Assembly: GCF_016734765.1 (NCBI RefSeq)
Contig: NZ_JAERQE010000004.1
Coordinates: 1-64,000, forward strand
Length of the DNA stretch: 64,000 bases
Source: Microvirga soli
GTDB taxonomy: Bacteria; Pseudomonadota; Alphaproteobacteria; Rhizobiales; Beijerinckiaceae
Reading direction: 5' to 3'
Both the position numbers and the translations under genes were made by a program. Under the pieces are notes generated by a model, which searched no databases, had not been told where the DNA came from, and saw only the letters and a list, made by a program, of their open reading frames with translations. Below are positions 29,407-39,619 of this stretch, piece after piece (the first letter of the stretch is position 1; the number at the start of each line of letters is the position of its first letter).

Positions 29407-30837
29407 TTAAACCAGCATCCCCATCGGGCTTTCGATCAGCTGCTTGAAGGCCGCCAGCAATTCCGCGCCGAGCGCGCCGTCGACCACGCGGTGGTCGCAG
29501 GAGAGCGTCACGGTCATGGCCTGGATGACGGCAGGTGCGCCGTTCTTCACCACGACCCGCTGCTCGCCGGCACCGACCGCGAGGATCGTGCCCTGGGGCG
29601 GATTGATGACGGCCTGGAAGTTCTTGATGCCGAACATGCCGAGGTTGGACACCGCCGTAGAGCCGCCCTGGTATTCCTCCGGCTTGAGGCGGCGGTTGCG
29701 GGCACGGCCCGCCATGTCCTTCACTTCGGCCGAGATGGCGGTGAGCGTCTTGGTCTCTGCCTTGCGCACCACCGGCGTGAACAGGCCGCCCTCAATGGCG
29801 ACCGCCACACCCACGTCAGAGTGCTTCATCTTCAGGATGCGGTCCTCGGCCCAGACCGAGTTTGCAGCCGGCACACGCTGGAGCGCGATGGCGAGCGCCT
29901 TGATGACGAAGTCATTGACCGAGAGCTTGTACGCGGGCTTGCCGTCCTTGTCCTTGCCGGCAGCCGCGTTGATCTGCTCGCGCAGGGCCATGAGCGCATC
30001 GAGTTCGCAGTCGAGCGACAGGTAGAAGTGCGGAACCGTCTGCTTCGATTCGACCAGGCGCTTGGCGATGGTCTTGCGCATGCCGTCGAGGGGCACCTCC
30101 TCGTAGGTGCCGGCCTCGAACATGGCCTTGACCTGATCGGCGCCCATGCTCTGGGCCAGTTGTGGCGCTGCCGGTTTGGCAGCCGTCGCCGGAGCTGCTG
30201 CCGCGGCCGGAGCGGATGCAGGCTTCGTGCCGCCGCCCTGGAGGGCCGAGCGGACGTCCTTCTCGATAATACGGCCATGGGGGCCGGAGCCCTGGACCGA
30301 CGCGATGTCGACACCGGCTTCCTTGGCGATGCGCTTGGCGAGCGGCGAGGCGAAGACGCGGTTGCCGCCGGCCTGCGGCTGCCCTGCCCCATTGGGCTTT
30401 GCGGCCGTTGCAGGACCTTCAGGAGCCTGATCGACGCGGGCGTAGGACATGTGGGCGTTCGGGTCGCCCTGAACGGTATTGGCCTGCGGCTGGGGGGCTG
30501 CTGCCGGCGCAGCAGGAGCAGGCGCCGCTTCCGCCTTCGGCGCGGGCGCCAGAGCGCCGCCGGATGCCGGGGCTGTCACGCTCTTCGGATCCTCACCCTC
30601 ACCGGCAATCAGCGCGATGAGCTCGTTGACGGGAACGTCGGCCGTTCCTTCAGGCACCACGATCTTGGCGAGGATGCCTTCGTCAACCGCCTCCACTTCC
30701 ATGGTGGCCTTGTCGGTCTCGATCTCGGCGATCACATCGCCGGACTTCACCGTGTCGCCTTCCTTCTTCAACCACTTGGCAAGGTTGCCCTTTTCCATGG
30801 TGGGAGAAAGGGCGGGCATCAGGATATTGATGGGCAT
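29407..30837 (-). CDS. pdhC: Pyruvate dehydrogenase complex dihydrolipoamide acetyltransferase (E2)
   Basis: Core acetyltransferase of the pyruvate dehydrogenase complex. A lipoyl domain fills residues 1-80 ([17 protein letters not shown], lipoyl Lys), followed by a long Ala/Pro linker, the E1/E3-binding domain (FASPLAKRIAKEAGVDIASV, GSGPHGRIIEKDV) and the catalytic domain ending SCDHRVVDGALGAELLAAF with the active His. One lipoyl domain only. ATG 30837 gives 476 residues; the ORF can be extended but only through the spacer. The start is 85 bases after the DUF5076 gene, and that spacer holds a palindrome. Confidence 0.95.
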   Translation of the reverse strand: MPINILMPALSPTMEKGNLAKWLKKEGDTVKSGDVIAEIETDKATMEVEAVDEGILAKIVVPEGTADVPVNELIALIAGEGEDPKSVTAPASGGALAPAPKAEAAPAPAAPAAAPQPQANTVQGDPNAHMSYARVDQAPEGPATAAKPNGAGQPQAGGNRVFASPLAKRIAKEAGVDIASVQGSGPHGRIIEKDVRSALQGGGTKPASAPAAAAAPATAAKPAAPQLAQSMGADQVKAMFEAGTYEEVPLDGMRKTIAKRLVESKQTVPHFYLSLDCELDALMALREQINAAAGKDKDGKPAYKLSVNDFVIKALAIALQRVPAANSVWAEDRILKMKHSDVGVAVAIEGGLFTPVVRKAETKTLTAISAEVKDMAGRARNRRLKPEEYQGGSTAVSNLGMFGIKNFQAVINPPQGTILAVGAGEQRVVVKNGAPAVIQAMTVTLSCDHRVVDGALGAELLAAFKQLIESPMGMLV

Positions 30838-30877
30838 GGCGTTTATGGATCCTGACTTGAAGTTAAAATCTTGGGTC

Positions 30878-30922
30878 GCATTCTCTGATCGGAAAACCGG
30901 CTTCCACTTTTCCGGAGAATGC
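30878..30922. repeat. Palindromic repeat, GAAAACCGG/CCACTTTT type
   Basis: GCATTCTC (30878-30885) and GAGAATGC (30915-30922) close a hairpin whose loop carries GGAAAACCGG and CCACTTTTCC. It abuts the stop codon of the DUF5076 gene. A second copy with the same inner core lies at 32767-32819. The family is widespread in Rhizobiales intergenic DNA. Confidence 0.7.
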
Positions 30923-31219
30923 TCAGTTGATCGCCTGCGTCGAGCCGGGATCGCTTGGATCGTCCAGCTCAGCCTGAATGCCGGCAGCAATCTCGGCCAG
31001 AGCCTCCTCCTCGGAGAACTCCGTTTCCATGGCATAGACGCGCGCGGCGTGACGGGCGAGATCCACCAGGAGCACGCCCCAGGTGAACGGATCGTCGAAG
31101 GCGCGGCGCAGCGCGATGCTCACCTCGCCATCGACCACCGAAGCCCTCAGGATCTCGACGCCGCCCTTTTCAAGGACGTCAGGCGGAACGTTGAGGGCTT
31201 CGAATTTCCGTTCAGTCAT
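30923..31219 (-). CDS. DUF5076 domain protein in the pdh operon
   Basis: 98 residues beginning MTERKFEALNVPPDVLEKGG, acidic near the C-terminus. It matches the small uncharacterised DUF5076 family that alphaproteobacteria keep between the E1 beta and E2 genes; the assignment is from memory of that context and not from a search. I chose ATG 31219, which has AGGTGA upstream and lies 4 bases after the pdhB stop, so coupled translation is likely. Conserved position suggests a role linked to pyruvate dehydrogenase, but nothing is proven. Confidence 0.78.
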   Translation of the reverse strand: MTERKFEALNVPPDVLEKGGVEILRASVVDGEVSIALRRAFDDPFTWGVLLVDLARHAARVYAMETEFSEEEALAEIAAGIQAELDDPSDPGSTQAIN

Positions 31220-31223
31220 GAGG

Positions 31224-32666
31224 TCACCTGTAGCAGACGGCCTTCGCCGCCTGCACGACTTCAGCCACGTTCGGCAGCGCGAGCTTCTCGAGGTTGGCCG
31301 CATACGGCATGGGCACATCCTTGCCGGTCACGCGGGCCACGGGCGCATCGAGGTAATCGAACGCGTTTTCCATGATGCGCATGGCGATTTCTGCGCCGAT
31401 GCCTGATTGCGGGAAGCCTTCTTCCACTGTGACGCAGCGGCCCGTTTTCATGACCGAGGCCACGATGGTGTCGGTGTCCATCGGGCGGAGTGTGCGAAGA
31501 TCGATGACCTCGGCGTCGATGCCTTCCTTCTCCAGCTCCTGGGCGGCCTTGAGCGCGTAGGTCATGCCGATGGAGAAGGACACGATGGTCACGTCCTTGC
31601 CCTCGCGATGGATGCGCGCCTTGCCGATCGGCACCGTGAAGTCGTCGAGCTTCGGCACCGGGAACGACTGACCGTAGAGGATCTCGTTCTCCAGGAACAC
31701 GATCGGGTTCGGATCGCGGATGGCGCTCTTGAGAAGTCCCTTCGCGTCGGACGCCGTATAGGGCGCGATGACCTTGAGGCCAGGAACGTTCGAGTACCAG
31801 GCTGCGTAATCATGGCTGTGCTGAGCACCCACGCGGGCCGCAGCGCCGTTGGGACCGCGGAACACGATGGGCGCGCCGAGCTGACCGCCGGACATGTAGA
31901 GTGTCTTGGCCGCCGAGTTGATGATCTGGTCGATCGCCTGCATGGCGAAGTTGAAGGTCATAAACTCGACGATGGGGCGAAGGCCGGTGAAGGCCGCGCC
32001 GACACCGACGCCGGCAAAGCCGTGCTCGGTGATCGGCGTGTCGATCACGCGCTTGGCGCCGAATTCCTGCAGCAGGCCCTGGGTGACCTTGTAGGCGCCC
32101 TGGTACTCGGCCACCTCTTCACCCATGACAAGAACGTTCTGATCCTTGCGCATCTCCTCGGCCATGGCATCGCGAAGAGCCTCGCGGACGGTCATGTTGA
32201 CCAGTTCCGTGCCCTCAGGGATTTCCGCCATGGCGTTGTAGCTCGTGCGGTTCGTGATCACCGACGGAGCCGCCGGGGTGGACAGGTCCGATTGTTGCGG
32301 GCGCTCGGCTGGTGCCGGGCGATCCGCCAATCCTTCGGCCTGCATGTCAGGCGTCGGTGCCGGCTGGGCTTCCGGAACTGGCGCGGCGGGTGCCTTCGCC
32401 GAGGAGGCAGCCGAAACGTCCTCACCCTCGCCCGCGAGGATCGCGATAGGGGTGTTCACGGCCACGTTGTCGGTACCGTCTGAGACCAGGATCTTGGCGA
32501 GGACGCCCTCATCGATGGCCTCGACCTCCATGGTCGCCTTGTCGGTCTCGATTTCGGCCAGCACATCACCGGGCTTGACCTGATCGCCCTCTTTTTTCAG
32601 CCACTTGGCCAATTTGCCCTGCTCCATGGTGGGAGAGAGGGCAGGCATGAGAATATCGATCGCCAT
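31224..32666 (-). CDS. pdhB: Pyruvate dehydrogenase E1 component subunit beta with N-terminal lipoyl domain
   Basis: Beta subunit of the thiamine-dependent decarboxylase E1. Residues 1-80 form a lipoyl domain ([17 protein letters not shown]) nearly identical to that of the E2 protein; a linker of about 60 residues follows, then the transketolase-like beta domain ([51 protein letters not shown]) and the C-terminal domain ([16 protein letters not shown]). A lipoyl domain on E1 beta is a known alphaproteobacterial feature. 480 residues. It is 150 bases after pdhA, a spacer that holds another palindrome. Confidence 0.95.
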   Translation of the reverse strand: MAIDILMPALSPTMEQGKLAKWLKKEGDQVKPGDVLAEIETDKATMEVEAIDEGVLAKILVSDGTDNVAVNTPIAILAGEGEDVSAASSAKAPAAPVPEAQPAPTPDMQAEGLADRPAPAERPQQSDLSTPAAPSVITNRTSYNAMAEIPEGTELVNMTVREALRDAMAEEMRKDQNVLVMGEEVAEYQGAYKVTQGLLQEFGAKRVIDTPITEHGFAGVGVGAAFTGLRPIVEFMTFNFAMQAIDQIINSAAKTLYMSGGQLGAPIVFRGPNGAAARVGAQHSHDYAAWYSNVPGLKVIAPYTASDAKGLLKSAIRDPNPIVFLENEILYGQSFPVPKLDDFTVPIGKARIHREGKDVTIVSFSIGMTYALKAAQELEKEGIDAEVIDLRTLRPMDTDTIVASVMKTGRCVTVEEGFPQSGIGAEIAMRIMENAFDYLDAPVARVTGKDVPMPYAANLEKLALPNVAEVVQAAKAVCYR

Positions 32667-32766
32667 TAAAAGACCTGTTTTGATTGTCGCAGCGGCGAGA
32701 TTCAGGGAGAAGCGGCGCGAGCGCGCCGCCTAAGCTTCGATCAAATGATCGAAGCCATTTGTTTGA

Positions 32767-32819
32767 TAGAGCATGGCTTCATCAGAAAACCGGTTCCCAC
32801 TTTTCTGACCCATGCTCTA
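32767..32819. repeat. Palindromic repeat, second GAAAACCGG/CCACTTTT copy
   Basis: TAGAGCATGG (32767-32776) and CCATGCTCTA (32810-32819) are perfect inverted ends around GAAAACCGGTTCCCACTTTT. The last three bases are the pdhA stop codon. It shares its inner core with 30878-30922, and both abut a stop codon within the pdh operon. Confidence 0.72.
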
Positions 32820-33878
32820 GAGAAGGATATCCGTGTAGAGCTCGGACGGATCCGGCTCCGGATCGTGCGTGGCGAACTCGGCCGCCTCGTTGACGATCTC
32901 GCGAACCCGGCTGTCGATGGCCTTCAGCTCGTCTTCCGACAGCTTCCAGCTCTCCAGCAGACGGCGGCGCACCTGCTCGATCGGGTCGTGCTCCTCGCGC
33001 ATGCGGGCCACTTCGTCCTTCGTGCGGTACTTCGCCGGATCGGACATCGAGTGGCCGCGATAGCGGTAGGTCTGCATCTCGAGGATGTAAGGACCCTTGC
33101 CGGAGCGGGCGTGCTCGATCGCGCGCTGGCCGGCAGCATACACCGCACGGATGTCCATGCCGTCCACCTGCTCGCCCGGAATGCCGAAGGACACGCCGCG
33201 CTTAGAGAAATCGGTCTGCGCCGAGGCGCGGCTTACCGAGGTACCCATGGCGTAGCGGTTGTTCTCGATCACGTAGACCACGGGCAGCTTCCAGAGCTGC
33301 GCCATGTTGAAGCTCTCGTAGACTTGGCCCTGGTTGGCCGCGCCGTCACCGAAATAGGTCAGGCAGACATTGCCGTTCTCGCGATAATGGTTCGCGAAAG
33401 CGATGCCGGTGCCGAGCGAAACCTGCGCGCCGACGATGCCGTGGCCGCCATAGAAATGCTTCTCCTTGGAGAACATGTGCATGGAGCCGCCCTTGCCTTT
33501 CGACAGGCCGCCGCGGCGTCCCGTCAATTCCGCCATGACGCCCTTCGCGTCCATGCCGCAGGCAAGCATGTGACCATGATCACGGTAGCCGGTGATCACC
33601 TGGTCGCCCTCTTTCGTCGCCATCTGCATGCCGACGACAACAGCCTCCTGGCCGATGTAGAGGTGGCAGAAACCGCCGATCAGGCCCATGCCGTACATCT
33701 GGCCGGACTTCTCCTCGAAGCGCCGGATCAGAAGCATCTCATTGTAGGCGGACAGGTCCTGGTTCTTGTCGAATTGTGGGGAATTGGGAGCAGCTCCGCG
33801 TGTGGAGCCTTTAGTGGAAGTGGTCTTGTTAGCCGCGCCTGCACCAGCACGGCCCGCCTTGCGGGCAGCAACAGCCAT
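32817..33878 (-). CDS. pdhA: Pyruvate dehydrogenase E1 component subunit alpha
   Basis: Alpha subunit of E1, binding thiamine diphosphate. The cofactor motif is FGDGAANQGQVYESFNMA through YVIENN. The phospholoop region RYRGHSMSDP is intact, and GGCHLYIG-like GGFCHLYIGQEA plus GYRDHGHMLACG are typical. The N-terminal 45 residues are a low-complexity Ala/Lys/Thr stretch. I use ATG 33878 (MAVAARKAG) with GGAGGA upstream, giving 353 residues; the frame further up is spacer. It begins the pdhA-pdhB-DUF5076-pdhC-lpdA run. A perfect palindrome at 34003-34016 lies upstream. Confidence 0.96.
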   Translation of the reverse strand: MAVAARKAGRAGAGAANKTTSTKGSTRGAAPNSPQFDKNQDLSAYNEMLLIRRFEEKSGQMYGMGLIGGFCHLYIGQEAVVVGMQMATKEGDQVITGYRDHGHMLACGMDAKGVMAELTGRRGGLSKGKGGSMHMFSKEKHFYGGHGIVGAQVSLGTGIAFANHYRENGNVCLTYFGDGAANQGQVYESFNMAQLWKLPVVYVIENNRYAMGTSVSRASAQTDFSKRGVSFGIPGEQVDGMDIRAVYAAGQRAIEHARSGKGPYILEMQTYRYRGHSMSDPAKYRTKDEVARMREEHDPIEQVRRRLLESWKLSEDELKAIDSRVREIVNEAAEFATHDPEPDPSELYTDILL

Positions 33879-34002
33879 CGGGTCCTCCGAAGGGTTTCCT
33901 CGACGAAAGTTGTAGCGCAGACGACACGGGAAATCGAGTGGGCTAAAAGCCGTTTTGCGCTGCACAATGAAAAGTGCAAGCCTATGGATTGTCTATGTAA
34001 TT

Positions 34003-34016
34003 TCAAGTTAACTTGA
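34003..34016. promoter_or_regulatory. Perfect palindrome upstream of pdhA, possible operator
   Basis: TCAAGTTAACTTGA is a perfect 14-base palindrome in the 172-base gap between ftsB and pdhA, about 125 bases before the pdhA start. Its size and position fit an operator for a dimeric regulator of the pdh genes, but no regulator is identified and a single palindrome may be chance. Confidence 0.35.
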
Positions 34017-34050
34017 TTTCAGTTAAGCAGAACTTTCGGGCTATGCTTAA

Positions 34051-34365
34051 TCATGGGCCTGTGATGATGACGAGATCGTTCTTATGCACACGTCCTAACA
34101 TTACGCGTGCTCTTTCTTCGAGCAGATCCCGGTCGATCTGATCGCTCCGCAGCAAGGCGATGCGGCGCTCCCAATCCGAACGCTGCGTTTTCAAACCCGT
34201 CAACTCGCCGGAAAGTTCAGCCACCTGAGCTTCATATTTTTGGCGGGCTTCGATACCGCGTGCGCCGCTATGGGCGTGATGTACGAAGTAACCGGCCACA
34301 GCCGCCGAAATGCTATAAAGCACCAGCGGGATCAGAAATCGTCGTGCGCGTCTGCGGATCACCAT
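34051..34365 (-). CDS. ftsB: Septum formation initiator family protein (FtsB/DivIC-like)
   Basis: Small bitopic division protein that links FtsL and FtsQ at the septum. 104 residues: a basic start (MVIRRRARRF), one membrane helix (about 11-28) and a periplasmic coiled coil (about 36-75), then RDLLEERARVMLGRVHKNDLVII, the family tail. It lies between eno and pdhA, the conserved alphaproteobacterial position. The eno terminator separates it from eno. Confidence 0.9.
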   Translation of the reverse strand: MVIRRRARRFLIPLVLYSISAAVAGYFVHHAHSGARGIEARQKYEAQVAELSGELTGLKTQRSDWERRIALLRSDQIDRDLLEERARVMLGRVHKNDLVIITGP

Positions 34366-34485
34366 AGGGATGAGTCTTACATCGGCATGGTTAAGGAGGC
34401 GTTAGAACTAGGCTTATTAGCTAAATCACCTTCCCAGTGCAGAGAGCGTAAGGGAGGACACTCTCCGGAAAAAGTGCGACCCCTC

Positions 34486-34535
34486 ACCCAGGCCTGACGG
34501 CCCGACCTCTCCCTCAAGGAGAGATGAACCTGGGT
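34486..34535. repeat. Nested palindromic repeat downstream of eno
   Basis: Outer arms ACCCAGG (34486-34492) and CCTGGGT (34529-34535) enclose inner arms CTCTCC (34507-34512) and GGAGAG (34518-34523). The layout, CCCTCACCC followed by GGCC-blocks and CTCTCC/GGAGAG, is that of a widespread Rhizobiales intergenic palindrome. It lies between eno and ftsB. Confidence 0.68.
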
Positions 34536-34599
34536 TGGACGCGGATCGGCTATTGCTCGCACTCTTCGTCCTCTTTGCTAAGAGGAGGGAAACGCACGC

Positions 34600-34626
34600 A
34601 AAGAAAAAGCCGCCGTAAGGCGGCTT
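34600..34626 (-). terminator. Rho-independent terminator of eno
   Basis: On the minus strand AAGCCGCC, loop TTAC, GGCGGCTT is followed by TTTCTTTGC. It starts 27 bases after the eno stop and would separate eno from the ftsB-pdh genes. Confidence 0.85.
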
Positions 34627-34652
34627 CTTCGAATTACCGTCATAACGCGAAA

Positions 34653-35993
<1,341 letters not shown>

Positions 35994-36080
35994 TCAAGTC
36001 ATGGATTGGCTTATTGACCGAAATACCCAGGTGAGCAAGGACGGCAAGAGCTTCATCCCCTCGATCCAAGGCGAAATCAT

Positions 36081-36530
36081 ATGACAGAAACCACTCTCCA
36101 GCTCGGACAGGCAAGCGCCCTCCCCGATTCGCCTGAGACGGCGCAACTCGACCGGGTGCCGAACCCGCATCCCGACACCGACTACCTGGCCCGTTTCACC
36201 GTGCCGGAATTCACCTCGCTTTGCCCGGTGACGGGCCAGCCGGATTTCGCGATTCTGGTGATCGACTACGCGCCCGGGCCTTGGCTCGTCGAGTCCAAGT
36301 CGCTGAAGCTCTACATGCACAGCTTCCGCAACCACGGCGCCTTCCATGAAGATTGCACGGTTGCCATCGGCAAGCGCCTCGCCGATCTGCTGGAGCCACG
36401 CTATCTGCGTATCGGCGGCTACTGGTACCCGCGCGGCGGCATTCCTATCGACGTTTTCTGGCAGACCGGCGATCTGCCGAAGAACCTGTGGCTGCCCGAC
36501 CAGGGCGTCGCCCCTTACCGGGCGCGCTGA
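36081..36530 (+). CDS. queF: NADPH-dependent 7-cyano-7-deazaguanine reductase QueF
   Basis: Reduces the nitrile preQ0 to the amine preQ1 on the way to queuosine in t[17 protein letters not shown] has the catalytic Cys and [20 protein letters not shown] is the QueF signature with the nearby Asp of HEDC. 149 residues makes it the single-domain (type I) form. It converges on the MFS gene with a 16-base overlap of the ends. No other queuosine gene is in the window. Confidence 0.95.
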   Translation: MTETTLQLGQASALPDSPETAQLDRVPNPHPDTDYLARFTVPEFTSLCPVTGQPDFAILVIDYAPGPWLVESKSLKLYMHSFRNHGAFHEDCTVAIGKRLADLLEPRYLRIGGYWYPRGGIPIDVFWQTGDLPKNLWLPDQGVAPYRAR

Positions 36531-37684
36531 GTCACCGGCCGCGTCAGGAGGATCGATGCGGCAAGACCGACACCCAGGATGACCAGGGCGGCACTGAACG
36601 TCGCCCCGGTCAGCCCGATATTGCGCAGGCCGAAGCCCATCAGCACCACGCCGAGCGCCTGCCCGCAGAAGAACGAGAAGGCGTGAAGCGCCACGGCCGA
36701 TGCGCGGGCGCCGGGCGCCACCTCGGTCACCTGAGCCTGGAAGGTGTTGTGAAGCATGTAGAAGCCTAGGCCCATGAGAAGCATGGCAGCGGCGTCGAGC
36801 TTCCAGTCGCCGCCCAATCCAAGCAGAACATGCGCGGCGCCCGCGAAGAGGCCTCCGCCTAAAAGAATGCGGCCAATGCCAAGCCGCTTCAGCATCCAGG
36901 CGACGAGAGCGGAATAGACAAGCCCGCCGATGGCGAACCCACCCAGGGCAAAGCCGGCCTCTGCCGCCCCACCGCCGCCCCGCTCTTCTAGCAGGGGCGC
37001 CACATAGGGAAAGATGCCGAAAATGGCGATGGCCTCCACGAAGACGAGGCTGAAGAGGGTAAGCGCCCGCGGATTGGACAGGATGTCCCGGTATCGCAGG
37101 AGCGCGCTGCGCAGATCGAACCGACCTCCCGGCACAGCTTCCCTGAAGCCGATAATGGTCGCGGCCAGAGCCAGGGCAATCATGAAGGTCGAGAGAGTGA
37201 AAACACCCCGCCATCCGATCCATTCCGCCAACAAGCCGGCAAAGGAGGACCCGGCGAGCTGACCCATGATGACGGCGACCATATAGCGGCTCAACGCTAC
37301 CTGACGTTGAGCGACTTCGATTCTGTCACCGATCAGCGCGATGGAGAGCGGAATCGATCCGCCCGCTGCAGCGCCGGCAATGATGCGAAGCGTGAAGAGT
37401 GTCGACGGATCGGGCGCGAAAATGGAGCAGGCCAAGGCCAGGAACAGCACCGCCAGAGCGACCTTCATCACGCGCTCCTTGCCGAGCGCATCACCGACAG
37501 GGCCAAGGACAGGCTGGATGAAGGCATAGGGGAGCGCGAAGGCGGCTGAGAGCAGCGCAATGGTCTGAGGCGTGGAACTCAGATCCCGGGCGATCACGCC
37601 GACCATCGGCTCGACGGCGCGGCCTGAGAAGGTGCTGGCAAAGCCGCTGGTAGCGAGAATCAGGATCAGGTTGCGCGAGGACAT
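36515..37684 (-). CDS. Major facilitator superfamily transporter
   Basis: 389 residues with about twelve hydrophobic segments. The first cytoplasmic loop [14 protein letters not shown] is the MFS motif (GxxxDxxGRR-like), and PIIG-type FAFALPY features suggest the drug:H+ antiporter or AraJ/arabinose-efflux group. The substrate cannot be told. It overlaps queF tail to tail and lies downstream of kdsA, separated by a clear hairpin terminator, so it is probably transcribed on its own. Confidence 0.85.
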   Translation of the reverse strand: MSSRNLILILATSGFASTFSGRAVEPMVGVIARDLSSTPQTIALLSAAFALPYAFIQPVLGPVGDALGKERVMKVALAVLFLALACSIFAPDPSTLFTLRIIAGAAAGGSIPLSIALIGDRIEVAQRQVALSRYMVAVIMGQLAGSSFAGLLAEWIGWRGVFTLSTFMIALALAATIIGFREAVPGGRFDLRSALLRYRDILSNPRALTLFSLVFVEAIAIFGIFPYVAPLLEERGGGGAAEAGFALGGFAIGGLVYSALVAWMLKRLGIGRILLGGGLFAGAAHVLLGLGGDWKLDAAAMLLMGLGFYMLHNTFQAQVTEVAPGARASAVALHAFSFFCGQALGVVLMGFGLRNIGLTGATFSAALVILGVGLAASILLTRPVTQRAR

Positions 37685-37699
37685 GGCATCCTAACAAAC

Positions 37700-37738
37700 A
37701 AGGCCGTGAGAAGAGCCTTCGCTCTCTATCACGGCCTT
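37700..37738 (-). terminator. Terminator after kdsA
   Basis: AAGGCCGTGA (37700-37709) pairs with TCACGGCCTT (37729-37738), and an inner GAGAGC/GCTCTT stem tightens the loop. On the minus strand TGTTTGTTAGG follows, a modest U-rich tail. It lies between kdsA and the MFS gene. Confidence 0.7.
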
Positions 37739-37793
37739 ACTCTTAAGCGAGCATGAGGAGCGCAGACCTGCCCTCCTCCAAAAGCATGGACGA

Positions 37794-38642
37794 TCAGGCC
37801 TGCCCGCTCTTGGCCAGCGCGTCGAAGGCCTTCAGCTGCGCCAGCAATCCCTCAAGCTCCTTCAGCGGCACCATGTTGGGACCGTCGGAGGGCGCCTTGT
37901 CCGGATCCTGGTGCGTTTCGATGAAGACACCGGCAACGCCTACGGCCACGGCAGCGCGGGAGAGGACCGGGACGTATTCCCGCTGACCGCCTGAGGTCGC
38001 GCCCTTGCCGCCGGGCTGCTGCACGGAATGCGTGGCATCGAAGATCACCGGGGCGCCGGTCTCGGCCATGATCGGCAGGCTGCGCATGTCGGACACGAGG
38101 GTGTTGTAGCCGAAGGAGGCGCCGCGCTCGGTGAGCATGACGTTCGGATTGCCCGCCGCCTTCACCTTGTTGGCAACATTCGCCATGTCCCAGGGAGCGA
38201 GGAACTGGCCCTTCTTCACGTTGACCACCCGGCCGGTCTTGGCGGCCGCGACCAGAAGATCCGTCTGGCGGCAAAGGAAGGCTGGGATCTGGAGGATGTC
38301 GACGACCTCCGCCACGGCGGCGCACTGGTCGTTCTCATGGACGTCGGTGAGCACCGGCAGCCCGTATCGCTCCTTCACCTCGGCAAAGATGGCGAGCGCC
38401 TTGTCGATCCCGATGCCGCGGGCGCTGGAGATCGAGGTCCGGTTCGCCTTGTCGAAGGAAGACTTATAGACGAGGCCCAAGCCCAGCCTGCCGGCCATCT
38501 CACTGAGGGCCGCGGCCATTTCCAGCGCGTGATCGCGGCTTTCCATAGCGCAGGGCCCGGCGATGATGCTGAGCGGAAGGTGGTTCCCGAAGCGGACGGA
38601 GCCGGCCTCGACGACGGCGGGGTGCTGTTTGGTTTCGGTCAT
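37794..38642 (-). CDS. kdsA: 3-deoxy-8-phosphooctulonate synthase (KDO-8-phosphate synthase)
   Basis: Condenses PEP with arabinose 5-phosphate for lipopolysaccharide core synthesis. [15 protein letters not shown] near residue 25-39 carries Cys31; this position is Cys in metal-dependent enzymes (A. aeolicus) and Asn in metal-free ones (E. coli), so this looks like the metal-dependent class. [14 protein letters not shown] and the [13 protein letters not shown] stretch confirm the family. 282 residues. Its PEP substrate is made by enolase, encoded nearby. It is followed by a terminator. Confidence 0.95.
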   Translation of the reverse strand: MTETKQHPAVVEAGSVRFGNHLPLSIIAGPCAMESRDHALEMAAALSEMAGRLGLGLVYKSSFDKANRTSISSARGIGIDKALAIFAEVKERYGLPVLTDVHENDQCAAVAEVVDILQIPAFLCRQTDLLVAAAKTGRVVNVKKGQFLAPWDMANVANKVKAAGNPNVMLTERGASFGYNTLVSDMRSLPIMAETGAPVIFDATHSVQQPGGKGATSGGQREYVPVLSRAAVAVGVAGVFIETHQDPDKAPSDGPNMVPLKELEGLLAQLKAFDALAKSGQA

Positions 38643-38779
38643 GCGTCGTCACTAGCCTTTTTGGCCAAAAAGGCAAAGTGGGGTTGTGCCATGGGGCCGA
38701 ATTCGAAGGTTGCGCCGAGAGGCGTCGGTGATTCTACGGAGAAACACCGATTTTCACCATCAGCATCGAAATCAGTAAC

Positions 38780-38794
38780 ATTACCTTAGGTAAT
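38780..38794. promoter_or_regulatory. Palindrome upstream of the HTH gene, possible operator
   Basis: ATTACCT and AGGTAAT are perfect inverted halves with a one-base centre, in the kdsA/HTH divergent gap, 70 bases before the HTH gene start. It could be a self-regulation site of that protein, which is inference from position only. Confidence 0.35.
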
Positions 38795-38863
38795 TGGCTA
38801 AAGAGTACTGCTGAAGTTACTGCAAACACTAAGAAAATTTACCCGATAGCGGGAGGCGTTTAG

Positions 38864-39133
38864 ATGTCAGATCAGGACAAGATGCAGGAGCTCGTGGCGA
38901 TACGCACGGCTCTTGGCTTCACCCAAAGCCGGATGGCGCACGAGATCGACATGAACCTGCGGGATTACCAAGCTTTTGAATGGGGAGAAACCGAGATCCC
39001 GGATCTCTATCTCAGGGCGATTGAGCGGATCGCGATGCTCCTCGCGGTCCGCCACAGAAACCCGATGCTTGTACCGGCCTCCATGCGAGCCGAAGCCCTG
39101 CAATTTGCCAAGCTGGTCGAGATGGAGACCTGA
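38864..39133 (+). CDS. Small helix-turn-helix (XRE-like) protein
   Basis: 89 residues; IRTALGFTQSRMAHEIDMNLRDYQAFEWGET is a Cro/C1-type helix-turn-helix (about residues 12-42), followed by one helical tail (LQFAKLVEMET). A GGGAGG ribosome site lies upstream of ATG 38864. It is probably a DNA-binding protein without a sensor domain. It converges on DUF350 (26-base gap). Target unknown; a palindrome just upstream is a candidate. Confidence 0.78.
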   Translation: MSDQDKMQELVAIRTALGFTQSRMAHEIDMNLRDYQAFEWGETEIPDLYLRAIERIAMLLAVRHRNPMLVPASMRAEALQFAKLVEMET

Positions 39134-39159
39134 GCGATGGACCCCGACCCCGCTGAACC

Positions 39160-39561
39160 TCAGAACGTCATGGCGGCGGCATTGATGATGCCGGCCGACA
39201 GCGATGAAGCGCCAAGGAACAGAGCGGCCGCCATCTCGCCGGCAGCGATTCGCTGCGAAAGATTGGGCATGACGATTCGAACGAGCCAGTAGACGACGAT
39301 CTGCACGGCCAGCGCGACGAGACCCCAGACGAGGCAATCGACGATTGTCTGAGCATGCACGATGGCGCTGGCGAGCGGCAGGGCAAAGCCGACGAGGCTG
39401 AAGCCAAGCGCCGTGGCGGCCGAGATCACGTTCTCTCGGATCAGAGCGAACTCATTGTGCATGGTCGCAAGGGTGTAGATGGCGAGATACAGCCCCACCA
39501 GAGCGACGGCGAGCACGAAGAAAATCAGAAAATCGGGCAAGCCCGCGAGAGAATTAGCCAC
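39160..39561 (-). CDS. DUF350 inner-membrane protein
   Basis: 133 residues with four hydrophobic helices (about 9-33, 47-70, 75-98 and 107-130), matching the DUF350/YjfL-type membrane proteins. NEFALIRENVISAATALGFSLVGF is typical of the family. No function is established. It lies alone between the HTH gene and the VOC gene. Confidence 0.82.
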   Translation of the reverse strand: MANSLAGLPDFLIFFVLAVALVGLYLAIYTLATMHNEFALIRENVISAATALGFSLVGFALPLASAIVHAQTIVDCLVWGLVALAVQIVVYWLVRIVMPNLSQRIAAGEMAAALFLGASSLSAGIINAAAMTF

Positions 39562-39619
39562 GGGTGTAAGGCCCCCACCGGTTGATTGTTTTCAACCGTT
39601 TAAGGGGACATGGTTAATA

